NCBI GenBank assembly: GCA_018873245.2
Contig: JAEMBT020000005.1
Span: 2,492,001-2,556,000 of the forward strand
Origin: Archegozetes longisetosus
Taxonomy: Eukaryota > Arthropoda > Arachnida > Sarcoptiformes > Trhypochthoniidae
Reading direction: 5' to 3'
DNA: 64,000 nt
Part shown: in pieces, positions 47,945 through 60,747 of the stretch
Layout of the letters: every line of letters begins with the position of its first letter
How positions within the stretch are numbered: the stretch's first letter is position 1
Notes under the pieces: model-generated
The model's input: only the letters and a program-made list of their open reading frames with translations
Told to the model about the DNA's origin: nothing
Databases searched by the model: none
Translations under genes and position numbers: made by a program

Positions 47945-49858
47945 CAAAATCAATCGCAATAAGTGACTGCTAAGTCAACTCGTATGTGGTGAAGGGGTCA
48001 ATGAGAGGTCAGTTATGGAAGTATATATCATGTCATAGAGTAAGACCTCCTGATGTTGGGCAAGAAAGTTAGATAGTGATAGGGAAACTCGATCCAGAGT
48101 TTGGACCACCTGAGCGCTGGGAAGACAACAATGAATTTTTGAGTGCCACTCATCATAAGCCATGCCCCCACTATTCTTTAATTGATATTCTCAAGATGGA
48201 ACCACACCTCAACACTTAATTATAGGTTTTAAATCTAGTATCCCTCTCGTTGCTCCCCCATTGCTCCCCCGTCGCTCTTATGTAAACATATAATTTAGTA
48301 AAACCAACACTGCAAACCAAACCTGTTATCAAACACTCAGTTGAACTGAACGCAAACTCAATACTGTTTGCAGATCAGGTCAATATACTTGAAAACAAGT
48401 TACTTTTTCTTGCCTTTTTTGCTCTTTGTAGCCACTGTTCAGTTAATCGTCGACTTTCATCGAATATATAATATTAGGCCAACTGATTATATACTATTCT
48501 CTTACCAGTATTGCTTCGCTCACTCTATTCTTACCCCTATTTTTATCAACAACTGTATGTTTATGTTTCTAAAATATTTTATACTCGTTCCTCTTCACTA
48601 AAACTTACCTTCAATAACACCAACTATTGATTGAAGCTGAATATTATTGAGTTGCCAAGCTTATGTATATTTACATGAGAAATATTTGAAAAATATTTGA
48701 AAAATTCTAAAATTTCAAGTTTTGACAATTCCTATTTGCGTCATTTAAAAGTAATATCTCATGTTTTATTACTACAGCTTATCGCGTTTTATTATCTCTT
48801 TGATTAATAGCTCTAAAATCTAATATATAACTAATTTCCAACTTGATTCTTAACTCATTTTCCCATCTTAACAATCAATACTCCTTAAGCTAACTCAAGT
48901 TAAGTTAGTCTAGAGTCTACGCCACGGAATATATGGATTTAGTATTTGATCAATAGTAAAGTACTGTGAGGTAGTCTCCTGTTGGATGTTTTCAGTTTGG
49001 CATGGGTTTTGTTTTTTACGCAAATGATGGATATCTTTTAGAAAATTGCTGATTCGTGCCTACCTTTTGAATTATATTCTCAACACTCAACCATATAATT
49101 AAAAGTAGTTCTAAACAATCACTTTAACAATCGCATAACATTAACATAATTATAATCTTCTTTCTTACCTTTGTTATTATTCAATTTTCAAACATCTGAA
49201 TTATAGTCATTTATATTAAAGGCTTGTCAACTTTTGCACTTCAGTTTTCAATTTATGGTAATAATTGTTTACTTTGTTTCATTTGTATAGTATTAACAAA
49301 TCTCTCATCAAATTTCATTCATTATTCAAATTCAACTTTTGTTCTATTAGGAAGCTATTGTACCTTTAGTTCAATTACTTGATTTGCGATCAGTTGAGAT
49401 TTGAATTTTTTAGACAAAATGATGTATTTTTATACCCTCTGTTCAGGACTGAGCTTAACTTTGACGATCAAAATTAATCATTCATTAGTTTAATAGGTTT
49501 TGTGCTGATCTGTAATCATTCACCAGTTATCATGACTTGGCTGGTTGTCGAAAAAGTTTCAGATGTGGGTTTATAAAAAACATGCAAATTTGCCACGATA
49601 TTTACCAGGATTAAAGTATAGAATAGGGAGGCATCAGTCTTTCATATGCAACAACTGAAAGTCTTAATAATATTTGATTGCTTTGATGGATAGATTATGA
49701 TGGAACTCTATTTGATCGATTCATTATCATCTTTAATCTCATAAAATGATTCACATCATATCACTTATTTTCAACCGCATAATCATCCCTTTGAAAGCTT
49801 CAAATTCTTTTAGAGTTAAACTATCTGATCAATATTCTAAATAATAAGTCTGAGTTAC

Positions 49859-49899
49859 CTGTTATTTACTTGTTATTTACCTGCTATTTACCTGTTATT
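49859..49899. repeat. Short tandem repeat, 11-bp unit
   Basis: About four copies of CTGTTATTTAC-like units with small changes. Confidence 0.75.
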
Positions 49900-52054
49900 G
49901 TTGACGTCAATTTTTCTTTAATATAGTTTTATTTTAGAGTAGCTGTTTAATAGAATTCAATTTTAGTGAATTGGATTAAAATTGCGAATTTATTAATCCA
50001 TCAAATCTTGGTATTAGTTGGTTCTTACCATATAGTTGGGGATTGTTTATAAGCTAAGTCAGAAGAGGCTTAGATTAGCAATTAATAAGATGATTCTGAA
50101 TGCAAGTAAATTTGCAACATTAAGCTCTTAATTTATTTGCGTTAACTTTCGATACTGTAATCTAAATTGATTGTAAAAATTAGTCTCAAGCAATGCTTCA
50201 ATTTGAATCAGATTTGGATTAAGTTTTAAACATTTTACGGGTAATATGGAGTTATCGTATACTATAGTCTAACCCTTTTATCGCAAAAATGTTAAATTGA
50301 GTGACGAACCCTTTCTTAGATAAATCATTAGACTCTATGTCAGAGCCATCAATTTGAAGCAGTGAATCCTTATATTTTGTTATTAAAATTAACTGCTAAC
50401 AAGTTTTGATATGTTCGAAGAAACCAAATTTATACTTTTAGGCTGTTATTCAAATAAATAGCGGAGTTTTCAGTTTTCAGTTTGAGTCAATCTATAAGTG
50501 AGTGTTAAATTGGTATGAAAAAAAGGAACTAGGTTTTATTGTTGTTTTTTCACTTTTCAAATAAATTGTGTTTGAAGGAGTATGCATCATGAGAACATAT
50601 AAAAAACAAAACTTAGTTTTCATGTTTTTATCTTTTTCAGACTATAAATAGTCTGAGATAGTTTTCAGATAGTTTTCAGGATAGTTTTGAGACTTTTACT
50701 GAGAGTAAACTACTTTTCTTTCAGAACAGAAATAAACATTCACGTTTTCCCAATAAGACCAAAATTATAATATGGCTACATTCAATCAAAGCTTTAATTT
50801 TACAGGCCATCAGAGCCTACATTCTCATTGATAATGCTGCTCTTAAGCTTTGCATTAAACAAGTTTAGGATTAATTCATATCTTAAATATCTCCAATAAA
50901 TAATGATGAGCTCCGTTTAATACATTTTTGATTCAAACTTATAAGCATTTATTGTACACATACTTGCGCTCTATTAGTGAATCTAAACACTAGTAACACA
51001 ATTTAGTGATCCTCAATAATCGACCTCAATATGACAAAAATGGTCACTTCCTACCTCTGAGCTGCCATCTCGGGCTCCCAATTCAGAAGAAACATTTTGA
51101 AATTATCAAATCTATCAACCTGATGGGACTTTGTTTTAAGAGTTAAGAGTGGTATCATTGAACATAGCGTCACGTTTCGAGTTTAGCAAAAATTGATGGT
51201 ATTTAAGAACTTTTGATTAGCTAAATATGCACATGATGCACCTGTCATTCTATTATGAATGTTTGAATAAAGCTTTCAAACTTATAGCGCAATATTTGTC
51301 ATGTTCTCTATCAAATATTTGTCTATTTCAAATTTAAGCTATCATTTCGTTGTTATATTTTTACGAATAGCGCGAAAACTTTACAACAAAAAATTGATTG
51401 AATAAAAACGACGTGCAAACAGCAAATCCTTTAAAGTGATCGTTAGGTTCATACTCGAACACTGTGAGAATGCCTTTGAAATAAATGACTTAAATGATGA
51501 ATTAATTACTGAGTACATTAATTGATAGCAATTAAATACTATGAAAAGATTATTTTATAGCAGTTTAAATATATGTTGTTCTCGTGAATAGCTGTCAGCC
51601 TTTTGAATATGTTAAGTAATTAATAAACATGCTATTAACTTGAGTGTCAATTTTGAAAACCTGCTCTTCTACAGACTCTCTATTGATTTTGATGGCAACC
51701 TTCTTATCTAATATCTACTAAATGCTATTCTGTTTTACCTCCCAAGAGACATTCAAATTTTAGCTATTTATTAATTCATACTTCATTAACTCATTAATAA
51801 CTATACACCAATAGTGTAGCTTAAATTTGCAAATAAAGTTCACTAAATAGTTATTCTAAACTTTATTCAATATGTTATAACTTCAAAGTTAAACTCAAAT
51901 ATTATTGTTGTTATTTATTTTAACATTTTCAATTAATAGAAACAGACTTTTTAAATGATAGAAACATCAAATTTGAGTTAATAAATTAGAGCTGATTCCA
52001 AAAGAAAATTGTGCACAAATAGCAGATCCTGTTATGATTTAGGCAACAATCGGC

Positions 52055-52360
52055 TTAAGCTTTAACCTAAATGTTGGTAAAACAAATACAAGTTCAATAG
52101 TAATGAAGTTAAGGTTAAACAAAAATTCATTCAACCATCACAACAAACAATATGATAGTTGAAAACAATACCTTATAGCACTTCTTTTTGCACTGTCGAT
52201 CACAATCAAAGTCCAATGAAACTAATCCATATTTCTTACATCGACGGACTTTAAGGCATTTGTCCATGCAAGCCATCTCGAAAGCTGCTTCTGTCTCTTC
52301 AATGGAAGACAATATCAAACAAGACAAGCAAAAAATTAGCAAAACTGTTCGCGAATTCAT
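52055..52360 (-). CDS. Small secreted cysteine-rich peptide, two exons (candidate)
   Basis: Exon 1, 52360-52172, gives 63 codons: a clear signal peptide (VLLIFCLSCLILSS core, likely cut after IEETEA) and a mature part with six Cys spaced C-x3-C-x5-C-x11-C-x3-C-x3-C, rich in Lys and Arg. It ends KKKCYK at a donor (GTATTG). A 105-bp intron ends in ACATTTAG, and a 12-nt exon (52066-52055) adds VKA and a stop; total 66 aa. If unspliced, the frame runs into a hydrophobic tail (stop ending at 52127), less plausible for a secreted peptide. I do not recognise the cysteine pattern; two C-x3-C pairs recall helical-hairpin peptides. Antimicrobial, signalling or venom/saliva roles are open. It stands alone in a gene-poor stretch. 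Confidence 0.6.
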
Positions 52361-55300
52361 TCTTCTTTAGTCTGACTAACAAAGACAAAAGCGCACTAAC
52401 TCTGCCAATTAATGTAGTTTCAAGTCTAACATTATTTTCCTACTCCTCATTTTTATACCTTCAATAGGGTTCATACCTTTGTAATAAAGTAAAGTACTTA
52501 TTTTCAAACCTTGTTTCAAAATTGTTTATTAAACAATTCGAAATAATTTGGAATAATTTCAGATATTTTCTGCATTAATATTTCAAAACAATTTTCGCAT
52601 AAAGTTTCAAAAACACTTAAAAAGTGCATTCAAACTTTTTTGCGCTACAAAAAACTAGATAACTGTAGCAAAACTCTTCATATTTAAAAAACAATTTTTG
52701 TCAAACTTCATGTTTAGCATTAACTCTGCGTAAATTGATCACAAAATTGTTTATTTCAAATGTTGAACGTGGTTGACGAGTATTATAAATGAAGAATTTT
52801 TTCGAAATTACAAGTAATGAAAGAGTAGAAAGTAATGATTGTTTGAATGTGGAAAATGTTGTTCAATCGCAATCGATAGCATGAAATTGAATGCGTTGAA
52901 AACATGAAAATGTATAAAATATGAGAAAAACTTAGATACTGGTCAACCCTAGTCTTAGATGTAACGTTAGCCTCATTTTAGCCTGATTTTCAATCGACTC
53001 TGATTACAGGGTCTCAGCTTGAAAACCTGTCTTCGCCCCACTAATCAATTTACTGCATTAGACACACAAAAAACCAGATAATAAACAGTAATCTAACGAT
53101 GGTGAAGGCCATCCAAAAATCAAGATTAATCAATATCTTATTAAGAAACTTGACTAATAAGTTACCAGTCAATCACTAATTGCTAGTGAGAAAAATCAAT
53201 TCTATATTTTAATATTCATTAATCATTATCTTATCACGAATCTAGTCAACCATTAAGTACTCCCTTCATCAGATCCTTACTTTGAAACTATTACTTAGGC
53301 TATCTTTATATTCAATTAATCACTACGTTCATTAAGCAACTTTATTTGAATTTGTTTAAAAATTCTTTGTAATCATTACAAAGTTGAATTGAAAACCAAT
53401 TCTAAATGTATTCAGTTATTGATATGTAAATCAAAGTGAAATTTCATGACTCTATTAGCAACCAGTATTGATCAAACTTTTTCAAATACTTTCTAATTGG
53501 CGCAATCAACAAGAGCTTTTCACGACAATCTATTCAATACTGGAATCTGTTTGATTAGTTTTAGCTAATCGTTTTCCTTGTTTGCGTCTTGTTGTTAACC
53601 CTTTGGAATGCTTGAGGTTTGTCAGAAACATCAATTTCTAAAACTATTATAAATTACTACGTTTTAGCATTAATAACAAGAATTAAGCTGAGCTCTATTT
53701 TGCTGGTTATCAAAGTTCGTCCTAAATCAGCAGGTTTAATGTTGAAAAAGCTAATCAAATATTTTTTCATATTGATTGCAAGGTTATTTTTCTTTTTTTT
53801 TTAATATTACTTATTTTCTAACTTCGCTAATTTAGGCTGAATACCACAATTATTCAATTTTTACAAAATTCATTCAATAAAATAGATTTGAAGAAAACAT
53901 TATTTAAACTTAATGGGTCACTTCACTCATGAATCACTTACAAATCATGACGCTACATCCAATTTGGTCATTCTTTAGAAGAGTACCTAAGTTTGTTTTG
54001 TAATCAAGCATGTTGTCAAATATGACCAAGTTAAGCATAAAAATGTAAAACATAGCCTCATTAAGATTGAATCAATGCTTCATTTAGAAATATTTAGTTT
54101 AAAGTAAATATAACTAAAGGATCAACACATCTATTCACATCATATCAAGTTATATCACGTATTTATTCTTAATGTTTGGACATTTTTAGAAAAGTGTTAC
54201 AACAGTTTATATTTTGATTTACTGATTAGCTATTTTTAAGAAAAACGCATTATCTATGCAAAATTCAAGATTTCAATTGACTCACAGTCTAATGGCTTAC
54301 ATAATATGATCTTAATTAGAGTTATATAGTTAATCATTAATTTATAGCTTTCATATTTTGATTCTTGTGGTAAATTTCGTTTTAGTAAATTTGACTTTAG
54401 TTTTAGTAAAAGTGAATAGTTTTAATATATAAATGTTCAAAAATAAATATATTATGAAATACAGTCGAAGCATTGGATAAACTGTCAAGAGATCTGAGGT
54501 CAAAACTAAATTTCTTTTATCAAAAACTTGAAATATTGGGCGAATCGTAAATATGTCATCATTTCAAAGTGATAGTACTTTAAATGCCATAAAATGGAAA
54601 AATATCAAATTTTGAGCACATATACCTCACAAACGTCTTACATCTAATATCGGAGCCAATACTTCAATCATATTTCACAAACATCTAACAAATGCAACTA
54701 ATCATATAATTATGAAGTGTTTTTATAGAAAAATGACTTGACGTTACATCAAGTCTATTAGATTTTTGTCAACGCTCATAACACACTAAGACTTAAGTGG
54801 CTCTGCATTTGTTTTGGTAACTAAAAAATGACACAATCACAAATGACAGGCACTTGAAAAGTTAAGGCAAAAACTAAATTCTATCTCTCATCACAATTAT
54901 TAGTTTTTCTTATTATCAAAAACAAACTTAATATCAATATTCAATTCTGAGATTCAGCTGAGTTGAGCCGACAGACAGTTAAGACAAGTTGAAAAATGCT
55001 AACCTTCACGCTATGACTAGTACTGTTAACTTTAAACCTTATAATTCAATTTGACTAAAAATACCATTAGTTCAACAAAAAACAATTTTTACGATAATGT
55101 TTTGAAAATACGAATTTGATAATGAATTTGTGACACAAAATTAAATTCATGAGCCATTGTTAGAATAGTTTCAATTGTCTTCGACTAAAGGCGCCAAATA
55201 TTTTGGTCCTTAAGCAGCGGTTTCGACAATAAAAACTCAAAACATGAAATATAAGAAACTAGAAAAAGTCAACAAATCAAAGTTTGAGCCGTTTCGGTTA

Positions 55301-55714
55301 ATCAAAGTAAACAGTTTAACAAAAATATTTGTGCCTTATTTAGAGCACAATTCATGATTGAAAGAATGTTTTAATCGATAGATTGGCACTTCTTTTTATG
55401 ATATGAATGACATTCAGTTGATCTTTAGATCATTATAAGTCGTGGTGAATGTTTTGATGAAGTAGACCTCCGTCTAAAACGTATAGAATTTTCGTCAGTT
55501 ATTGCAGTTCGAGCTAAACAATGAGTACAGACCTGATAATCCTAAGGCTTGTTCAGTCATTCTTATACACAATTTTTCGATGTCATTCAACTGATCACAT
55601 TCATATGTTGATGAATGAAAATGATTTTCGGTTTGAGAAGAATGGTTTCGGCCAACAGGGGCTGAATGAGTCCGACATAGTTGAAGGCGTGGTCGCGATT
55701 GCTATCAATTATTA
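52361..55714. other. Gene-poor region
   Basis: 3.35 kb of AT-rich DNA with no supported gene, repeat array or RNA. The first part contains the promoter of the small Cys-rich peptide gene and the last part the 3' flank of the Smaug-like gene. Confidence 0.5.
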
Positions 55715-57523
55715 TCATATTATAATAAGAGTAAACTTCAAGCGTTTTGGGAAAGTAATATTTACGTTTTGCAAGTTTGGTGACAATAGATTTCCGAAGT
55801 TTGGTTCAAAACTATTATTCAGAATGGGTTCATGGATTCCTGGAAGTGATTTCTGACTTGAAAGACTAACATTGGAACTGATCGAGGAAAATTGTTTGCG
55901 AATGACAACAGAACCAGCTGTTGATGATGACGATGAATTGTAAGTTTTCGTTTCGACTCTCTTGGAATTATTGTTTGATAATGTATTGCAAACTGATGTG
56001 TGACCCCATTTGCTAGAAATTGAAACATCAATTCATTAATAAATAGTTGTAATTGGTTATTATTCGGGATAAGAAACTAATGCTTTTTCGTAATTTAATG
56101 GTTTTGAACAGCAAAATAAAATCTGTTGAATAACTCAAAACAATATGAAATTTATAGAAAATCAAGTCAAATAAATTTGCTTCCAACAGATTAATGATTA
56201 AGTGAGAATACGTGGTACCTTCGAGATAATCGTCCATCAACTGAGCGACGGTACAAACTCTTAGAAGCTAATATTTTATTAATATTTTGCTTCCAACTGT
56301 TTAGATGAAGTTTTTGAGATGAATTAAAGGCCTGAAACAACAATTATAACAATAGTTAAATAAATTTTCACTGAAAACAATTAACATATTAAATATAACT
56401 GACATCGTGTGCAACACATTTGTCGACCGCACTATTGAACAAATTGAAAGAGTCGTCGTCTGTGTTTGAAGTTTCGATTAAAATGGCATAAACTGTAATT
56501 AAATTAAAACAAACGTTCACAAAATTGATAAACTGAGTTAAGTATCAATCAGTAAAAACAGATAACAAACCGATTCCTAATAAACGAGTAATCATTTCTG
56601 GTAAGTCTTCATCAGACAAATTGACACAACTATTGATATCACAATTATTGACTGATTTATTGGCCATTTGTTGGTCAATATCTCTGTTTGGATGGTTGGC
56701 AATAAATAAAAATAGATTTGAATCTGGATTTGTTTGAATGGAATTTAAGTTATTTGAATTAAAAGAATCGTTGAGTTGAGTTTGAGATCCATTAATATAA
56801 GAATTGAATGGTTTGAAAGGAGTGATCAATAAAGACTTAATTTCGATGAGAGTCTGTCGAACGGATAGGAATCCGTCTTCAATCAAATCCTTCTCTAAAG
56901 CTTTCAGTATTTTTGGTCTGTTTCTTAACTTTTCAATACTTAATATTAGTTTATGTCGTGCCCCTTTCGTCACATTCTTCCTCTCAAGTTCTTCTTCAGT
57001 CGTGTTCAACAATTGTTCATATGTCAGATTCGAGAAGAGGTTCGCGTATTTGTGGAGACGCAATACTATTACAGAAAACAATTAATCGATAATAAGTAGA
57101 ACAATTATTGAGAGATATAAATCAAGAGATCATTATCTCCAGAGACCAACCTTTGAGCCATTGCGGCACGTCTTTCATTCCGGGAGAGCTAAAGTTCATA
57201 TGAACGCTGTCACTATTGGAAGTGATATCAAGACTTTCGAGAAGATCTGACTTGAATTTATTTGATTTAACTTTGAGTTCATTGCACTCAATCAATTGTT
57301 TTGAATCACCTTTAGGCCCATTACTAATCTCTTTATTATTATTATTATTATTCAAATAATAATTATTATTATTCTCATTCATTAATGGATTTGAAAACAA
57401 ATTCAACGATTTTTTAAAGCAGTTCTTTTTTGATGAGAATATCAATTGTTTTTGTTTGGTTTGTATTGAATTGTTTTGATGTATTGAAGTGCTATTGAAA
57501 AGATTAACTGAATTGACTGCCAT
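55715..57523 (-). CDS. Smaug/SAMD4-type RNA-binding SAM protein, short N-terminus
   Basis: Smaug binds stem-loops in mRNAs through its SAM domain and represses or destabilises them via CCR4-NOT and translational repressors. Exons, in phase: 57523-57151, 57065-56571, 56492-56404, 56331-56219, 56012-55715; 455 aa. The SAM domain (about 116-185) spans exons 1-2: GMKDVPQWLK, then LRLHKYANLFSNLTYEQLL, then NVTKGARHKLILSIEKL, with the basic RNA-contact motif KGARHK intact. A second conserved block (the pseudo-HEAT region) is split over exons 3-4: DKCVAHDAFNSSQKLHLNSW. Relatives carry some 300 residues before SAM, including the dimerising SSR domains; here only about 115 Asn-rich residues precede it. 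An in-frame TGA lies 27 nt before the ATG, so a longer form would need an upstream exon spliced just before it. Confidence 0.88.
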
Positions 57524-58237
57524 TTTATTTATGTTTGAAAACACTTTTCACGCATTTATTTTACACAATATTTCAATCATTTTCATCTTATCTTACGTAA
57601 CGCTATGTTTTGGTCCACTTTCTTAAGTCTAAACTTATATCAGATCCAAACGTAAACCCATTTGTTATGTGTCTGACATGCTATTTGGTAATAAAATAGT
57701 CCTTACTTTTCGAACAGGTTTACGTGTTTTTCAGAAGTGTGAATGAGTTAGATTGTGTTTGTTTATTTGAATATATTGTTTTCATTACTAATCTTCGGCT
57801 CATTCTTGAATTTTCCATCAAAAATATATTGAAATAAGACATCATTATTTGATTGAAAGCCATTTTTAAAGCAATAGCGAAGAATAGAAGAAGCGTCATA
57901 ACAATTGAACAACAAATCGATTTCAAACTAATGAAAGTTGTTTAGAAAATTCGAGACTAGAGAATGAGACCGAAAGGCAACTAAACTATTTTTAAACAAT
58001 TTGAATGGATGTGACATGACTTCAGATTCTTGTGCTCTTCGATGAGCCGCATCACTGCTATGATCTGATTGGTCGCAAATGCAGACATCAGATGATCAGC
58101 CATTGACTCGAATGATGCAACTTGTATGCAGTATGGGGTGATTCTCGTGACGTATCTTCACTTTCTCGTGAGCCAGACACAAATGAAAAAGCCTTAAAAA
58201 GCTAAGTATTTAGATTAGTTTGAGAGACTTCATCGAA
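57524..58237. promoter_or_regulatory. Divergent intergenic region, Smaug-like / lipase
   Basis: About 0.7 kb between two start codons on opposite strands. No gene or repeat seen; it must hold both promoters unless upstream exons exist. Confidence 0.4.
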
Positions 58238-59497
58238 ATGGTTGTATTGATTAAAGAGTACGCGAATTTATGTCGATTGACGTACGTTATTCCCATGATT
58301 GAGGATCAAAGTGAAATCAATGATTTTCTTCCCAAAAATTGGCAACTGATTGATCAGTGGGCACCTGGAGATGGTTCCGGAAACTTTTTTGCTATATTCG
58401 TCAACAGTCAAGAAGATGTGGAAGAAGTGGTTTTGGCCATAAGAGGAACTGACAATTTCTGGAATATAGTGAATGATGCGTTTCTCCTTAAAGGCAGAAT
58501 TACAGATAATCGTAATGAATTAATAGGACAACGATTTATTGAAGATACAGCCAATTGCATATATACCGGTTCTATATTTGGCCAATGTGAAGATGCACTA
58601 TTAGAAATGACAAATATTAAAGATGATGTCACTCATTGGTTCCTAACATTACTTTATTCAGCCATCAGCCAACTTTGTGGCGAATCAGCCGTTATAAATG
58701 TCCATCAATTCTCGGAGAGACTTGGAATCAACTTAAGTTATAATGGGAGACCTTCTAATCCCGAAAAACTGAACGAATTGGGGAATAAGATCGCGACTAA
58801 ATATCCAGGTTTCGGTTTGAAAGTAGTTGGTCATTCATTAGGAGGATGTATGGCTATATTGTGCGCTACAGCTATCAATGTACCAGGTCTTGCATTCTAT
58901 TCAACATCTCAATATGTATTTCATAAATTGATTTTTACTAATTTTTTCAACAGCAATAACTTTTGAAAGTTGTGGAGCCGTTAATCTGATGAATAGACTC
59001 GAAAGATATCAAAAATTATCAGTCAAAAGAAGAGTTGGAACGTATAACTTTTTGAGTGCACCAAATATAATAAATACGCTGGACAGTCATCCCGGAAAAA
59101 TATTCAGAATGAAAATTAAACACGATTCGAGTGAAATGCCTGATTAGTCAAAAAACATTTTTAGCAAGGCAAAAAATGTTCAGACTATTTTCTAGAATAT
59201 TCGTGGCTCAGGCATCAACACAATATAGACTCCATCTACAGTTACCTATCAGATCATAATAACAAAATTTATGAAATGGAAAGTTGGCCAAATTTCAGTT
59301 TTCTACAAAAAGCCGCGAATGTTGTGAAGAAGTTTTTTGGCAGTTTATACAGCTTTATAACTTGGGATAAAACTGATCCAGAGGTGAAGAAAGAAAATGA
59401 AGTGACCAAATATGAAGGCTACAAAGAGAGTCCTGGGCAAGTGTATTCTGTGGATAATACAGGGTTGATCAAATCTATCTGTCAAAGAACAAGTTAA
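58238..59497 (+). CDS. Class-3 (alpha/beta-hydrolase) lipase-like protein
   Basis: Exons 58238-58886, 58954-59130 and 59184-59497 close in phase to 379 aa. The nucleophile elbow GHSLGG (Ser catalytic) is at about residue 198, preceded by EVVLAIRGTDNFWNI, the typical oxyanion-side strand. After it come PAITFESCGAVNLMN, NFLSAPNIINTLDSHPGKIF (likely acid residue) and RHQHNIDSIYSYL (likely catalytic His). There is no signal peptide, so it is probably intracellular; some lipases of this family act on mono/diacylglycerol. Introns are only 67 and 53 bp. The second is the least sure: without it the frame stops at 59145 and the His block is lost, so a frameshifted pseudogene is the alternative. The first ATG in frame is used; an upstream TTG is ignored. 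Confidence 0.75.
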
Positions 59498-60046
59498 TCA
59501 TTTATTCTATCGTTTTCAATGAAAATGTTTAAGCTTCCAATTACAATGGACTTTCTCTATAATGAAGTCGGATACAATGAACAACGAACTGTAATGAGCG
59601 CTTTTTCAGTTCGAAGACTGATCCGATATAGTGAACTTTCGTTGTAATCAATCGATTTTCAGAGCATAATCTGCTCATTATAACGAAGGGCAACTGCAAT
59701 AAGCGTCAATTTGAATGCATCTAAATCCACAATTTTGTATGTTTAAATCGTTTTAATAAAAGACTTATTTATAATGAACAATTGTTTCGTTTATTCAAAA
59801 ACTATTTCGATATATCTTTAAATTTTTTAAATTATTCAAAAAATTAATTGAAAGTCATTAAAAAGTTATCTTTAGAAACTTATCTAACGCTAAATGTAAG
59901 TTCAGCTTTTCAATAGTGAGTTTTGAACGAATTACTGCTTCAATTATTTGCCAAAAAGTTGTCGGTTGTCGGACGTTATTATTGAATGAGTTGCTGGAAA
60001 ATATTGATAATAAATAGTAAACTAAATATATACCAATTGAATAGAT
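59498..60046. other. Intergenic with degenerate transposon-like element
   Basis: Short gap between two plus-strand genes. It contains the MITE-like element listed separately, then AT-rich sequence forming the NDUFS8 promoter. Confidence 0.5.
59540..59704. mobile_element. Degenerate MITE-like element (pogo/Tigger style)
   Basis: About 165 bp with imperfect inverted ends of ~28 bp (ATTACAATGGACTTTCTCTA on the left; the right end reversed reads TTGCAGTTGCCCTTCGTTAT). It is packed with variants of TATAACGAA: TATAATGAA, TACAATGAA, TATAGTGAA, TATAACGAA. That pattern is common in the ends of pogo/Tigger-type DNA transposons of animals. No transposase. Age and family cannot be fixed without other copies. 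Confidence 0.45.
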
Positions 60047-60747
60047 ATGTCGACCGCAATTTTAAATCGTTCACAAATTGGTAATAATGATGAGTATTCA
60101 AATAATTTGATCATTCCATAACTAAATATTAATTGCTATTGTTTTCAATTCTAGTGAGGAGCTGTTTATTTGCCAATAAATGGCGACAATTCAGTACATG
60201 TTCTGTATTGAGAGCAGGAGTTTATAAACGAATTCGAGAAATGGAAGGAATGGAATGGAAAGACATCACCGATAGGTCGATGCAATCGATTCTGATGACC
60301 GAAATGGCTCGAGGAATGGGTGTAGCGTTGGGTCAAATGTTCAAGGAGCCCGCGACCATCAACTATCCCTTCGAAAAGGGACCGCTTAGCCCCAGGTTTC
60401 GTGGCGAACATGCCTTAAGAAGATATCCGTCAGGAGAAGAGCGATGCATTGCTTGTAAGCTATGCGAAGCCATATGTCCAGCTCAAGCCATCACTATTGA
60501 GGCTGAAGAACGTGCTGATGGCAGTAGACGTACGACTCGTTACGACATCGATATGACTAAATGTATTTATTGTGGTTTCTGTCAAGAGGCCTGTCCTGTC
60601 GATGCTATTGTCGAGGGACCTAACTTTGAATATTCGACCGAAACACACGAAGAATTGTTGTATAATAAAGAAAAGTTGTTGAATAATGGGGACAAATGGG
60701 AAGCAGAAATAGCTGCCAATCTAGAAGCAGATCACCTCTACAGATGA
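60047..60747 (+). CDS. NDUFS8: NADH dehydrogenase [ubiquinone] iron-sulfur protein 8, mitochondrial (complex I TYKY)
   Basis: Two exons, 60047-60080 and 60155-60747, 208 aa. NDUFS8 carries clusters N6a and N6b that pass electrons toward ubiquinone in the Q-module of complex I. Two 4Fe-4S motifs are intact: [12 protein letters not shown] and [12 protein letters not shown] (about residues 110-165). Also seen: [20 protein letters not shown] before them, and the conserved tail [20 protein letters not shown]. The start region is basic and Ser-rich ([11 protein letters not shown], then [17 protein letters not shown]), a fitting mitochondrial presequence. The 74-bp intron is near the 5' end. It is tail to tail with DLST, 366 bp apart. 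AATAAA at about 60841 and again near 60931 are likely polyadenylation signals. Confidence 0.97.

Larger units (their letters stand above)
44761..52054. other. Gene-poor 7-kb region
   Basis: No convincing gene. It carries a cluster of short tandem repeats (46393-46442, 46650-46773, 47863-47944, 49859-49899) and one unrecognised open frame at 47354-47690 that looks like a relic. The remainder is AT-rich unique sequence with frequent stops in all frames. Confidence 0.5.

Noticed and set aside
48368..48601. Hydrophobic 77-residue frame
   Set aside because: AT-rich DNA readily encodes Phe/Leu/Ile/Tyr runs; no splice or homology support.
55521..55856. 111-codon plus-strand frame
   Set aside because: Overlaps the last Smaug-like exon in antisense; the minus-strand reading has family support.
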